Origin: Megaleporinus macrocephalus
Lineage: Eukaryota; Chordata; Actinopteri; Characiformes; Anostomidae
Length of the DNA: 64,000 bases
Assembly (NCBI GenBank): GCA_021613375.1
Contig: CM038725.1
Span: 38,135,824 to 38,199,823 of the forward strand
Direction: 5' to 3'
The notes beneath the pieces were generated by a model that worked only from the letters and a program-made list of their open reading frames with translations, was not told the DNA's origin and did no database searches. A program made the position numbers and the translations under genes. Of the stretch, positions 15,601-30,303 are shown in pieces (the first letter of the stretch is position 1; each line of letters starts with the position of its first letter).

Positions 15601-18600
15601 TAACATATCTTACAAATACATTTGGTACTTAATTATAAATTTGCTAACAAATGATCCATTTACCTGAGTGTGGTACATTTCCTGCTAGTTATTAAAAAGG
15701 AAATATTGTGTTTTCTGTTGTATGTTGTTTTCTAGGCTGTAATCTCACCAAACGTAATTTAAAGCGTTTAGCAATGCTCTGCAATCACATCATCTTATCC
15801 CTGTAGGTGCTGGACATCAGTAAGAATAATATGCAGGATTCAGGAGTGGAGCTGCTCTTTGATGGGCTGAAAAGTTCACTCTACAAAATGGAGATACTCA
15901 AGTAAACTATTAATGAAATCATCCCTGATTGGGGTGGACAGCTAAGAAGGTACAATAGCCTGAAATCTAAGATGTTGACAGTAAAATACAATAAGTTTCA
16001 GAATTCTTCCATTTAATCCACTCTAAGCATCCCTGCATTTTACAGCACACAACAAAACATGTAGTTCGTCTGTCAAGCATGATATACTATCGTTGCATTT
16101 AGATAGGTCTCCATAAAGCTGAGGGAAAGTTCGCTTAAATCTTGATTCAGTCCTACAATCGGCAAACTTCTGCCTGACAGAGCTGGACCTCAGTAACAGT
16201 AATCTGCGGGATTCAGACGTAGAATATGCCCTATTCTAGGCTGAAAAATTCATGCTATTTCCTAAGAGACCTGGACCTTCGGAGTAAAGCTCTTTTCCGC
16301 TAGTCTAAAGAGTTTACGTTGTAAACTATAGACACTACAATTAATTTTATTTCATATTGTAATAACATCTTACATAATAAATGTTAACCTATGATATTTA
16401 ATTACAAAGTCTGCATTAACTTCTACTGTTATTCCTCTGAGAACACATGTTTTTTTTTCAAACAGCAACAATATATTTACAATGAATTGTATGTGACAAT
16501 TTACTAACCTTATTCATCACTACAGGTTTTGATCATTTTTTAGTAGATTTCACACAATACATTCTAGGTGTGCTTCTAATTGTCAGATTACAATTAATTA
16601 TTGGCTACCACTTTATATATGGCTTTATTAACATACCTTACAAATACATTTGGAAACAAATAATTAATTTACCTAAGTGTTGTACATTTTGTGCTAATTG
16701 TTAAGAAAACAATATTGTATTTTGTATTGTATTTTGTTTTCTAGGGTGTAATCTCACCGAAAGTAATTTAAAGCGTTCAGCAATTCTCTGCAATCACATC
16801 ATCTTCTCAGTGTAGGAGCTGGACATCAGTAACAATACTATGCACCTAACTTAGCCTCTAATCTAAGATGTTGACAGTAAAATACAATAAGATTGAATGA
16901 CCTGAAGGATTCAGAAGTGAAATTTGCCCTATTCTAGACTAAAGGGTTCATGCTCTTTCATAAGAGACCTGGACTTTTGGGGTTACTAACATTATTCATC
17001 ACTACAGGATCTGATCATTTTTTAGTAGATTTCACACAAATACATTCTAGGTGTGCTTCTAATTGTCAGATTACAATTAATTATTGGCTACCACCTTATA
17101 TATGGCTTTATTAACATACCTGTCACGCATGATATACTCTCTTTGCATTTAGATAGGTCTCCGTAAAGCTGAGGGAAAGCTCCCTTAAATATTGATTCAG
17201 TCCTACAATCGGCAAACTTCTGCCTGACAGAGCTGAACCTCATTGCCAATAACCTGAAGGATTCAGAAGTGAAATATGCCCTATACTAGACTGAAGAGTT
17301 CATGCTCTTTCATAAGTGACCTGGAGCTTCGGAGTGAAGCTCTTTTCTGCTAGTCTAAAGAGTTTACGTTGTAAACTGAAGACACTACAATTAACTTTGT
17401 TTCATATCGGAATAACATCTTACATAATAAATGTTAACCTATGATATTTAATTACAAAGTCTGCATTAACTTCTACTGTTATTCCTTTGAGAACACATGT
17501 TTTTTTTTCCAAACAGCAACAATATGTTTACAGTAAATTGTGACAATTTACTAACCTTATTTATCACTACAGGTTTTGATCATTTTTTAGTAGATTTCAC
17601 ACAAATACATTATAGGTGTGCTTCTAATTGTCAGATTACAATGAAATATTGGCTACCACCATATATATTGCTTCATTAACATATCTTACAAATACATTTG
17701 GTACTTAATTATAAACTTGCTAACAAATGATCCATTTACCTGAGTGTGGTACATTTCCTGTTAGTTATTAAAAAGGAAATATTGTGTTTTCTGTTGTATG
17801 TTGTTTTCTAGGCTGTAATCTCACCAAACGTAATTTAAAGCGTTCAGCCATGCTCTGCAATCACATCATCTTATCCCTGTAGGTGCTGGACATCAGTAAG
17901 AATAATATGCAGGATTCAGGAGTGGAGCTGCTCTTTGATGGGCTGAAAAGTTCACTCTACAAAATGGAGATACTCAAGTAAACTATTAATGAAATCATCC
18001 CTGATTGGGGTGGACAGCTAAGAAGGTACAATAGCCTGAAATCTAAGATGTTGACAGTAAAATACAATAAGTTTCAGAATTCTTCCATTTAATCCACTCT
18101 AAGCATCCCTGCATTTTACAGCACACAACAAAACATGTAGTTCGTCTGTCAAGCATGATATACTATCGTTGCATTTAGATAGGTCTCCATAAAGCTGAGG
18201 GAAAGTTCGCTTAAATCTTGATTCAGTCCTACAATCGGCAAACTTCTGCCTGACAGAGCTGGACTTCAGTAACAGTAACCTGCGGGATTCAGACGTGGAA
18301 TATGCCCTATTCTAGGCTGAAAAATTCATGCTATTTCCTAAGAGACCTGGACCTTCGGAGTGAAGCTCTTGTCCGCTAGTCTAAAGAGTTTACGTTGTAA
18401 ACTATAGACACTACAATTAACTTTGTTTCATATTGTAATAACATCTTACATAATAAATGTTAACCTATGATATTTAATTACAAAGTCTGCATTAACTTCT
18501 ACTGTTATTCCTCTGAGAACACATGTTTTTTTTCAAACAGCAACAATATATTTACAATGAATTGTATGTGACAATTTACTAACCTTATTCATCACTACAG

Positions 18601-21600
18601 GTTTTGATCATTTTTTAGGAGATTTCACACAAATACATTCTAGGTGTGCTTCTAATTGTCAGATTAAAATTAATTATTGGCTACAACCTTATGTATGGCT
18701 TTTTTAACATACCTTACAAATACATTTGGAAAGAAATAATTAATTTACCTAAGTGTTGTACATTTTGTGCTAATTGTTAAGAAAACAATATTGTATTTTG
18801 TATTGTATATTGTTTTCTGGGCCGTAATCTCACCAAAAGTAATTTAAAGCGTTCAGCAATTCTCTGCAATCACATCATCTTCTCAGTGTAGGAGCTGGAC
18901 ATCAGTAACAATACTATGCACCTAACTTAGCCTCTAATCTAAGATGTTGACAGTAAAATACAATAAGTTTGAATTACCTGAAGCATTCAGAAGTGAAATT
19001 TGCCCTATTCTAGACTAAAGGGTTCATGCTCTTTCATAAGAGACCTGGACTTTTGGGGTTACTAACATTATTCATCACTACAGGATCTGATCATTTTTTA
19101 GTAGATTTCACACAAATACATTCTAGGTGTGCTTCTAATTGTCAGATTATAATTAATTATTGGCTACCACCTTATATATGGCTTTATTAACATACCTGTC
19201 ACGCATGATATACTCTCTTTGCATTTAGATAGGTCTCCGTAAAGCTGAGGGAAAGCTCCCTTAAATATTGATTCAGTCCTACAATCGGCAAACTTCTGCC
19301 TGACAGAGCTGCACCTCAGTTACAGTAACCTGCGGGATTCAGAAGTGGAATACGCCCTATTCTAGGCTGAAAAATTCATGCTATTTCCTAAGAGACCTGG
19401 ACCTTCGGAGTGAAGCTCTTGTCCGCTAGTCTAAAGAGTTTACGTTGTAAACTATAGACACTACAATTAACTTTGTTTCATATTGTAATAACATCTTACA
19501 TAATAAATGTTAACCTATGATATTTAATTACAAAGTCTGCATTAACTTCTACTGTTATTCCTCTGAGAACATATGTTTTTTTTTCAAACAGCAACAATAT
19601 ATTTACAATGAATTGTATGTGACAATTTACTAACCTTATTCATCACTACAGGTTTTGATCATTTTTTAGTAGATTTCACACAAATACATTCTAGGTGTGC
19701 TTCTAATTTTCAGATTAAAATTAATTATTGGCTACCACCTTATATATGGCTTTATTAACATACCTTACAAATACATTTGGAAAAAAATAATTAATTTACC
19801 TAAGTGTTGTACATTTTGTGCTAATTGTTAAGAAAACAATATTGTATTTTGTATTGTATATTGTTTTCTAGGCTGTAATCTCACCAAAAGTAATTTAAAG
19901 CGTTCAGCAATTCTCTGCAATCACATCATCTTCTCAGTGTAGGAGCTGGACATCAGTAACAATGCTATGCACCTAACTTAGCCTGTAATCTAAGATGTTG
20001 ACAGTAAAATACAATAAGTTTCAGAATTCTTCCATTTAATCCACTCTAAGCATCCCTGCATTTTAAAGCACACAACAAAGCATGTAGTTTGTCTGTCATG
20101 CATGATATGCTATCTTTGCATTTAGATAGGTCTCCGTAAAGCTGAAGGAAAGCTCCCTTAATTATTGATTCAGTCCTACAATCGGCAAACTTCTGCCTGA
20201 CCGAGCTGAACCTCATTGCCAATAACCTGAAGGATTCAGAAGTGAAATATGCCCTATACTAGACTGAAGAGTTCATGCTCTTTCATAAGTGACCTGGAGC
20301 TTCAGAGTGAAGCTCTTTTCTGCTAGTCTAAAGAGTTTACGTTGTAAACTGAAGACACTACAATTAACTTTGTTTCATATCGGAATAACATCTTACATAA
20401 TAAATGTTAACCTATGATATTTAATTACAAAGTCTGCATTAACTTCTACTGTTATTCCTTTGAGAACACATGTTTTTTTTTCCAAACAGCAACAATATGT
20501 TTACAATAAATTGTGACATTTACTAACCTTATTTATCACTACAGGTTTTGATCATTTTTTAGTAGATTTCACACAAATACATTATAGGTGTGCTTCTAAT
20601 TGTCAGATTACAATGAAATATTGGCTACCACCATATATATTGCTTCATTAACATATCTTACAAATACATTTGGTACTTAATTATAAACTTGCTAACAAAT
20701 GATCCATTTACCTGAGTGTGGTACATTTCCTGTTAGTTATTAAAAAGGAAATATTGTGTTTTCTGTTGTATGTTGTTTTCTAGGCTGTAATCTCACCAAA
20801 CGTAATTTAAAGCGTTTAGCAATGCTCTGCAATCACATCATCTTATCCCTGTAGGTGCTGGACATCAGTAAGAATAATATGCAGGATTCAGGAGTGGAGC
20901 TGCTCTTTGATGGGCTGAAAAGTTCACTCTACAAAATGGAGATACTCAAGTAAACTATTAATGAAATCATCCCTGATTGGGGTGGACAGCTAAGAAGGTA
21001 CAATAGCCTGAAATCTAAGATGTTGACAGTAAAATACAATAAGTTTCAGAATTCTTCCATTTAATCCACTCTAAGCATCCCTGCATTTTACAGCACACAA
21101 CAAAACATGTAGTTCGTCTGTCAAGCATGATATACTATCGTTGCATTTAGATAGGTCTCCATAAAGCTGAGGGAAAGTTCGCTTAAATCTTGATTCAGTC
21201 CTACAATCGGCAAACTTCTGCCTGACAGAGCTGGACCTCAGTAACAGTAATCTGCGGGATTCAGACGTGGAATATGCCCTATTCTAGGCTGAAAAATTCA
21301 TGCTATTTCCTAAGAGACCTGGACCTTCGGAGTGAAACTCTTTTATGCTAGTCTAAAGAGTTTACGTTGTAAACTATAGACACTACAATTAATTTTATTT
21401 CATATTGTAATAACATCTTACATAATAAATGTTAACCTATGATATTTAATTACAAAGTCTGCATTAACTTCTACTGTTATTCCTCTGAGAACACATGTTT
21501 TTTTTTCAAACAGCAACAATATATTTACAATGAATTGTATGTGACAATTTACTAACCTTATTCATCACTACAGGTTTTGATCATTTTTTAGTAGATTTCA

Positions 21601-24600
21601 CACAATACATTCTAGGTGTGCTTCTAATTGTCAGATTACAATTAATTATTGGCTACCACTTTATATATGGCTTTATTAACATACCTTACAAATACATTTG
21701 GAAACAAATAATTAATTTACCTAAGTGTTGTACATTTTGTGCTAATTGTTAAGAAAACAATATTGTATTTTGTATTGTATTTTGTTTTCTAGGGTGTAAT
21801 CTCACCGAAAGTAATTTAAAGCGTTCAGCAATTCTCTGCAATCACATCATCTTCTCAGTGTAGGAGCTGGACATCAGTAACAATACTATGCACCTAACTT
21901 AGCCTCTAATCTAAGATGTTGACAGTAAAATACAATAAGATTGAATGACCTGAAGGATTCAGAAGTGAAATTTGCCCTATTCTAGACTAAAGGGTTCATG
22001 CTCTTTCATAAGAGACCTGGACTTTTGGGGTTACTAACATTATTCATCACTACAGGATCTGATCATTTTTTAGTAGATTTCACACAAATACATTCTAGGT
22101 GTGCTTCTAATTGTCAGATTACAATTAATTATTGGCTACCACCTTATATATGGCTTTATTAACATACCTGTCACGCATGATATACTCTCTTTGCATTTAG
22201 CTAGGTCTCCGTAAAGCTGAGGGAAAGCTCCCTTAAATATTGATTCAGTCCTACAATCGGCAAACTTCTGCCTGACAGAGCTGAACCTCATTGCCAATAA
22301 CCTGAAGGATTCAGAAGTGAAATATGCCCTATACTAGACTGAAGAGTTCATGCTCTTTCATAAGTGACCTGGAGCTTCGGAGTGAAGCTCTTTTCTGCTA
22401 GTCTAAAGAGTTTACGTTGTAAACTGAAGACACTACAATTAACTTTGTTTCATATCGGAATAACATCTTACATAATAAATGTTAACCTATGATATTTAAT
22501 TACAAAGTCTGCATTAACTTCTACTGTTATTCCTTTGAGAACACATGTTTTTTTTCCAAACAGCAACAATATGTTTACAGTAAATTGTGACAATTTACTA
22601 ACCTTATTTATCACTACAGGTTTTGATCATTTTTTAGTAGATTTCACACAAATACATTATAGGTGTGCTTCTAATTGTCAGATTACAATGAAATATTGGC
22701 TACCACCATATATATTGCTTCATTAACATATCTTACAAATACATTTGGTACTTAATTATAAACTTGCTAACAAATGATCCATTTACCTGAGTGTGGTACA
22801 TTTCCTGTTAGTTATTAAAAAGGAAATATTGTGTTTTCTGTTGTATGTTGTTTTCTAGGCTGTAATCTCACCAAACGTAATTTAAAGCGTTCAGCAATGC
22901 TCTGCAATCACATCATCTTATCCCTGTAGGTGCTGGACATCAGTAAGAATAATATGCAGGATTCAGGAGTGGAGCTGCTCTTTGATGGGCTGAAAAGTTC
23001 ACTCTACAAAATGGAGATACTCAAGTAAACTATTAATGAAATCATCCCTGATTGGGGTGGACAGCTAAGAAGGTACAATAGCCTGAAATCTAAGATGTTG
23101 ACAGTAAAATACAATAAGTTTCAGAATTCTTCCATTTAATCCACTCTAAGCATCCCTGCATTTTACAGCACACAACAAAACGTGTAGTTCGTCTGTCAAG
23201 CATGATATACTATCGTTGCATTTAGATAGGTCTCCATAAAGCTGAGGGAAAGTTCGCTTAAATCTTGATTCAGTCCTACAATCGGCAAACTTCTGCCTGA
23301 CAGAGCTGGACTTCAGTAACAGTAACCTGCGGGATTCAGACGTGGAATATGCCCTATTCTAGGCTGAAAAATTCATGCTATTTCCTAAGAGACCTGGACC
23401 TTCGGAGTGAAGCTCTTTTCCGCTAGTCTAAAGAGTTTACGTTGTAAACTATAGACACTACAATTAACTTTGTTTCATATTGTAATAACATATTACATAA
23501 TAAATGTTAACCTATGATATTTAATTACAAAGTCTGCATTAACTTCTACTGTTATTCCTCTGAGAACACATTTTTTTTTCAAACAGCAACAATATATTTA
23601 CAATGAATTGTATGTGACAATTTACTAACCTTATTCATCACTACAGGTTTTGATCATTTTTTAGGAGATTTCACACAAATACATTCTAGGTGTGCTTCTA
23701 ATTGTCAGATTAAAATTAATTATTGGCTACCACCTTATATATGGCTTTATTAACATACCTTACAAATACATTTGGAAACAAATAATTAATTTACCTAAGT
23801 GTTGTACATTTTGTGCTAATTGTTAAGAAAACAATATTGTATTTTGTATTGTATATTGTTTTCTAGGGTGTAATCTCACCAAAAGTAATTTAAAGCGTTC
23901 AGCAATTCTCTGCAATCACATCATCTTCTCAGTGTAGGAGCTGGACATTAGTAACAATACTATGCACCTAACTAAGCCTCTAATCTAAGATGTTGACAGT
24001 AAAATACAATAAGTTTCAGAATTCTTCCATTTAATCCACTCTAAGCATCCCTGCATTTTACAGCACACAACAAAACGTGTAGTTTGTCTGTCATGCATGA
24101 TATGCTATCTTTGCATTTAGATAGGTCTCCGTAAAGCTGAAGGAAAGCTCCCTTAAATATTGATTCAGTCCTACAATCGGCAAACTTCTGCCTGACAGAG
24201 CTGGACCTCATTGCCAATAACCTGAAGGATTCAGAAGTGAAATATGCCCTATACTACACTGAAGAGTTCATGCTCTTTCATAAGTGACCTGGAGCTTCGG
24301 AGGGAAGCTCTTTTCTGCTAGTCTAAAGAGTTTACGTTGTAAACTGAAGACACTACAATTAACTTTGTTTCATATCGGAATAACATCTTACATAATAAAT
24401 GTTAACCTATGATATTTAATTACAAAGTCTGCATTAACTTCTACTGTTATTCCTTTGAGAACACATGTTTTTTTTCCAAACAGCAACAATATGTTTACAA
24501 TAAATTGTATGTGACAATTTACTAACCTTATTTATCACTACAGGTTTTGATCATTTTTTAGTAGATTTCACACAATACATTCTAGGTGTGCTTCTAATTG

Positions 24601-27600
24601 TCAGATTACAATTAATTATTGGCTACCACCTTATATATGGCTTTATTAACATACCTTACAAATACATTTGGAAACAAATAATTAATTTACCTAAGTGTTG
24701 TACATTTTGTGCTAATTGTTAAGAAAACAATATTGTATTTTGTATTGTATTTTGTTTTCTAGGGTGTAATCTCACCGAAAGTAATTTAAAGCGTTCAGCA
24801 ATTCTCTGCAATCACATCATCTTCTCAGTGTAGGAGCTGGACATCAGTAACAATACTATGCACCTAACTTAGCCTCTAATCTAAGATGTTGACAGTAAAA
24901 TACAATAAGATTGAATGACCTGAAGGATTCAGAAGTGAAATTTGCCCTATTCTAGACTAAAGGGTTCATGCTCTTTCATAAGAGACCTGGACTTTTGGGG
25001 TTACTAACATTATTCATCACTACAGGATCTGATCATTTTTTAGTAGATTTCACACAAATACATTCTAGGTGTGCTTCTAATTGTCAGATTACAATTAATT
25101 ATTGGCTACCACCTTATATATGGCTTTATTAACATACCTGTCACGCATGATATACTCTCTTTGCATTTAGCTAGGTCTCCGTAAAGCTGAGGGAAAGCTC
25201 CCTTAAATATTGATTCAGTCCTACAATCGGCAAACTTCTGCCTGACAGAGCTGAACCTCATTGCCAATAACCTGAACGATTCAGAAGTGAAATATGCCCT
25301 ATACTACACTGAAGAGTTCATGCTCTTTCATAAGTGACCTGGAGCTTCGGAGTGAAGCTCTTTTCTGCTAGTCTAAAGAGTTTACGTTGTAAACTGAAGA
25401 CACTACAATTAACTTTGTTTCATATCGGAATAACATCTTACATAATAAATGTTAACCTATGATATTTAATTACAAAGTCTGCATTAACTTCTACTGTTAT
25501 TCCTTTGAGAACACATGTTTTTTTTCCAAACAGCAACAATATGTTTACAGTAAATTGTGACAATTTACTAACCTTATTTATCACTACAGGTTTTGATCAT
25601 TTTTTAGTAGATTTCACACAAATACAATATAGGTGTGCTTCTAATTGTCAGATTACAATGAAATATTGGCTACCACCATATATATTGCTTCATTAACATA
25701 TCTTACAAATACATTTGGTACTTAATTAGAAACTTGCTAACAAATGATACATTTACCTGAGTGTGAGCTAAGAAGGTACAATAGCATGAAATCTAAGATG
25801 TTGACAGTAAAATACAATAAGTTTCAGAATTCTTCCATTTAATCCACTCTAAGCATCCCTGCATTTTACAGCACACAACAAAACATGTAGTTCGTCTGTC
25901 AAGCATGATATACTATCGTTGCATTTAGATAGGTCTCCATAAAGCTGAGGGAAAGTTCGCTTAAATCTTGATTCAGTCCTACAATCGGCAAACTTCTGCC
26001 TGACAGAGCTGGACCTCAGTAACAGTAATCTGCGGGATTCAGACGTGGAATATGCCCTATTCTAGGCTGAAAAATTCATGCTATTTCCTAAGAGACCTGG
26101 ACCTTCGGAGTAAAGCTCTTTTCCGCTAGTCTAAAGAGTTTACGTTGTAAACTATAGACACTACAATTAATTTTATTTCATATTGTAATAACATCTTACA
26201 TAATAAATGTTAACCTATGATATTTAATTACAAAGTCTGCATTAACTTCTACTGTTATTCCTCTGAGAACACATGTTTTTTTTTCAAACAGCAACAATAT
26301 ATTTACAATGAATTGTATGTGACAATTTACTAACCTTATTCATCACTACAGGTTTTGATCATTTTTTAGTTGATTTCACACAATACATTCTAGGTGTGCT
26401 TCTAATTGTCAGATTACAATTAATTATTGGCTACCACCTTATATATGGCTTTATTAACATACCTTACAAATACATTTGGAAAAAAATAATTAATTTACCT
26501 AAGTGTTGTACATTTTGTGCTAATTGTTAAGAAAACAATATTGTATTTTGTATTGTATTTTGTTTTCTAGGGTGTAATCTCACCGAAAGTAATTTAAAGC
26601 GTTCAGCAATTCTCTGCAATCACATCATCTTCTCAGTGTAGGAGCTGGACATCAGTAACAATACTATGCACCTAACTTAGCCTCTAATCTAAGATGTTGA
26701 CAGTAAAATACAATAAGTTTCAGAATTCTTCCATTTAATCCACTCTAAGCATCCCTGCATTTTACAGCACACAACAAAACATGTAGTTCGTCTGTCAAGC
26801 ATGATATACTATCGTTGCATTTAGATAGGTCTCCATAAAGCTGAGGGAAAGTTCGCTTAAATCTTGATTCAGTCCTACAATCGGCAAACTTCTGCCTGAC
26901 AGAGCTGGACCTCAGTAACAGTAATCTGCGGGATTCAGACGTGGAATATGCCCTATTCTAGGCTGAAAAATTCATGCTATTTCCTAAGAGACCTGGACCT
27001 TCGGAGTGAAGCTCTTTTCCGCTAGTCTAAAGAGTTTACGTTGTAAACTATAGACACTACAATTATTTTTATTTCATATTGTAATAACATCTTACATAAT
27101 AAATCTTAACCTATGATATTTAATTACAAAGTCTGCATTAACTTCTACTGTTATTCCTCTGAGAACATATGTTTTTTTTTCAAACAGCAACAATATATTT
27201 ACAATGAATTGTATGTGACAATTTACTAACCTTATTCATCACTACAGGTTTTGATCATTTTTTAGTAGATTTCACACAAATACATTCTAGGTGTGCTTCT
27301 AATTTTCAGATTAAAATTAATTATTGGCTACCACCTTATATATGGCTTTATTAACATACCTTACAAATACATTTGGAAAAAAATAATTAATTTACCTAAG
27401 TGTTGTACATTTTGTGCTAATTGTTAAGAAAACAATATTGTATTTTGTATTGTATATTGTTTTCTAGGCTGTAATCTCACCAAAAGTAATTTAAAGCGTT
27501 CAGCAATTCTCTGCAATCACATCATCTTCTCAGTGTAGGAGCTGGACATCAGTAACAATGCTATGCACCTAACTTAGCCTGTAATCTAAGATGTTGACAG

Positions 27601-30303
27601 TAAAATACAATAAGTTTCAGAATTCTTCCATTTAATCCACTCTAAGCATCCCTGCATTTTAAAGCACACAACAAAGCATGTAGTTTGTCTGTCATGCATG
27701 ATATGCTATCTTTGCATTTAGATAGGTCTCCGTAAAGCTGAAGGAAAGCTCCCTTAAATATTGATTCAGTCCTACAATCGGCAAACTTCTGCCTGACCGA
27801 GCTGAACCTCATTGCCAATAACCTGAAGGATTCAGAAGTGAAATATGCCCTATACTAGACTGAAGAGTTCATGCTCTTTCATAAGTGACCTGGAGCTTCA
27901 GAGTGAAGCTCTTTTCTGCTAGTCTAAAGAGTTTACGTTGTAAACTGAAGACACTACAATTAACTTTGTTTCATATCGGAATAACATCTTACATAATAAA
28001 TGTTAACCTATGATATTTAATTACAAAGTCTGCATTAACTTCTACTGTTATTCCTTTGAGAACACATGTTTTTTTTCCAAACAGCAACAATATGTTTACA
28101 GTAAATTGTGACAATTTACTAACCTTATTTATCACTACAGGTTTTGATCATTTTTTAGTAGATTTCACACAAATACATTATAGGTGTGCTTCTAATTGTC
28201 AGATTACAATGAAATATTGGCTACCACCATATATATTGCTTCATTAACATATCTTACAAATACATTTGGTACTTAATTATAAACTTGCTAACAAATGATC
28301 CATTTACCTGAGTGTGGTACATTTCCTGTTAGTTATTAAAAAGGAAATATTGTGTTTTCTGTTGTATGTTGTTTTCTAGGCTGTAATCTCACCAAACGTA
28401 ATTTAAAGCGTTTAGCAATGCTCTGCAATCACATCATCTTATCCCTGTAGGTGCTGGACATCAGTAAGAATAATATGCAGGATTCAGGAGTGGAGCTGCT
28501 CTTTGATGGGCTGAAAAGTTCACTCTACAAAATGGAGATACTCAAGTAAACTATTAATGAAATCATCCCTGATTGGGGTGGACAGCTAAGAAGGTACAAT
28601 AGCCTGAAATCTAAGATGTTGACAGTAAAATACAATAAGTTTCAGAATTCTTCCATTTAATCCACTCTAAGCATCCCTGCATTTTACAGCACACAACAAA
28701 ACGTGTAGTTCGTCTGTCAAGCATGATATACTATCGTTGCATTTAGATAGGTCTCCATAAAGCTGAGGGAAAGTTCGCTTAAATCTTGATTCAGTCCTAC
28801 AATCGGCAAACTTCTGCCTGACAGAGCTGGACTTCAGTAACAGTAACCTGCGGGATTCAGACGTGGAATATGCCCTATTCTAGGCTGAAAAATTCATGCT
28901 ATTTCCTAAGAGACCTGGACCTTCGGAGTGAAGCTCTTTTCCGCTAGTCTAAAGAGTTTACGTTGTAAACTATAGACACTACAATTAACTTTGTTTCATA
29001 TTGTAATAACATATTACATAATAAATGTTAACCTATGATATTTAATTACAAAGTCTGCATTAACTTCTACTGTTATTCCTCTGAGAACACATTTTTTTTT
29101 CAAACAGCAACAATATATTTACAATGAATTGTATGTGACAATTTACTAACCTTATTCATCACTACAGGTTTTGATCATTTTTTAGGAGATTTCACACAAA
29201 TACATTCTAGGTGTGCTTCTAATTGTCAGATTAAAATTAATTATTGGCTACCACCTTATATATGGCTTTATTAACATACCTTACAAATACATTTGGAAAC
29301 AAATAATTAATTTACCTAAGTGTTGTACATTTTGTGCTAATTGTTAAGAAAACAATATTGTATTTTGTATTGTATATTGTTTTCTAGGGTGTAATCTCAC
29401 CAAAAGTAATTTAAAGCGTTCAGCAATTCTCTGCAATCACATCATCTTCTCAGTGTAGGAGCTGGACATTAGTAACAATACTATGCACCTAACTAAGCCT
29501 CTAATCTAAGATGTTGACAGTAAAATACAATAAGTTTCAGAATTCTTCCATTTAATCCACTCTAAGCATCCCTGCATTTTACAGCACACAACAAAACGTG
29601 TAGTTTGTCTGTCATGCATGATATGCTATCTTTGCATTTAGATAGGTCTCCGTAAAGCTGAAGGAAAGCTCCCTTAAATATTGATTCAGTCCTACAATCG
29701 GCAAACTTCTGCCTGACAGAGCTGGACCTCATTGCCAATAACCTGAAGGATTCAGAAGTGAAATATGCCCTATACTACACTGAAGAGTTCATGCTCTTTC
29801 ATAAGTGACCTGGAGCTTCGGAGGGAAGCTCTTTTCTGCTAGTCTAAAGAGTTTACGTTGTAAACTGAAGACACTACAATTAACTTTGTTTCATATCGGA
29901 ATAACATCTTACATAATAAATGTTAACCTATGATATTTAATTACAAAGTCTGCATTAACTTCTACTGTTATTCCTTTGAGAACACATGTTTTTTTTCCAA
30001 ACAGCAACAATATGTTTACAATAAATTGTATGTGACAATTTACTAACCTTATTTATCACTACAGGTTTTGATCATTTTTTAGTAGATTTCACACAAATAC
30101 ATTATAGGTGTGCTTCTAATTGTCAGATTACAATGAAATATTGGCTAACACCTTATATATGGCTTCATTAACACATCTTACAAATACATTTGGAACTTAA
30201 TCATAAACTCGCTAACAAATGATTCATTTACCTGAGTGTAGTACATTTCCTGTTAGTTATTAAGAAGGAAATATTGTGTTTTCTATTGTATGTTGTTTTC
30301 TAG

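Noticed and set aside
1773..28247. Recurring 60-63-codon ORFs (MRTHVFFPNSNNMFTxNCDN...) in the satellite
   Set aside because: They cover intron-like DNA between LRR relics, exist only because the satellite repeats, and show no coding bias or start context.
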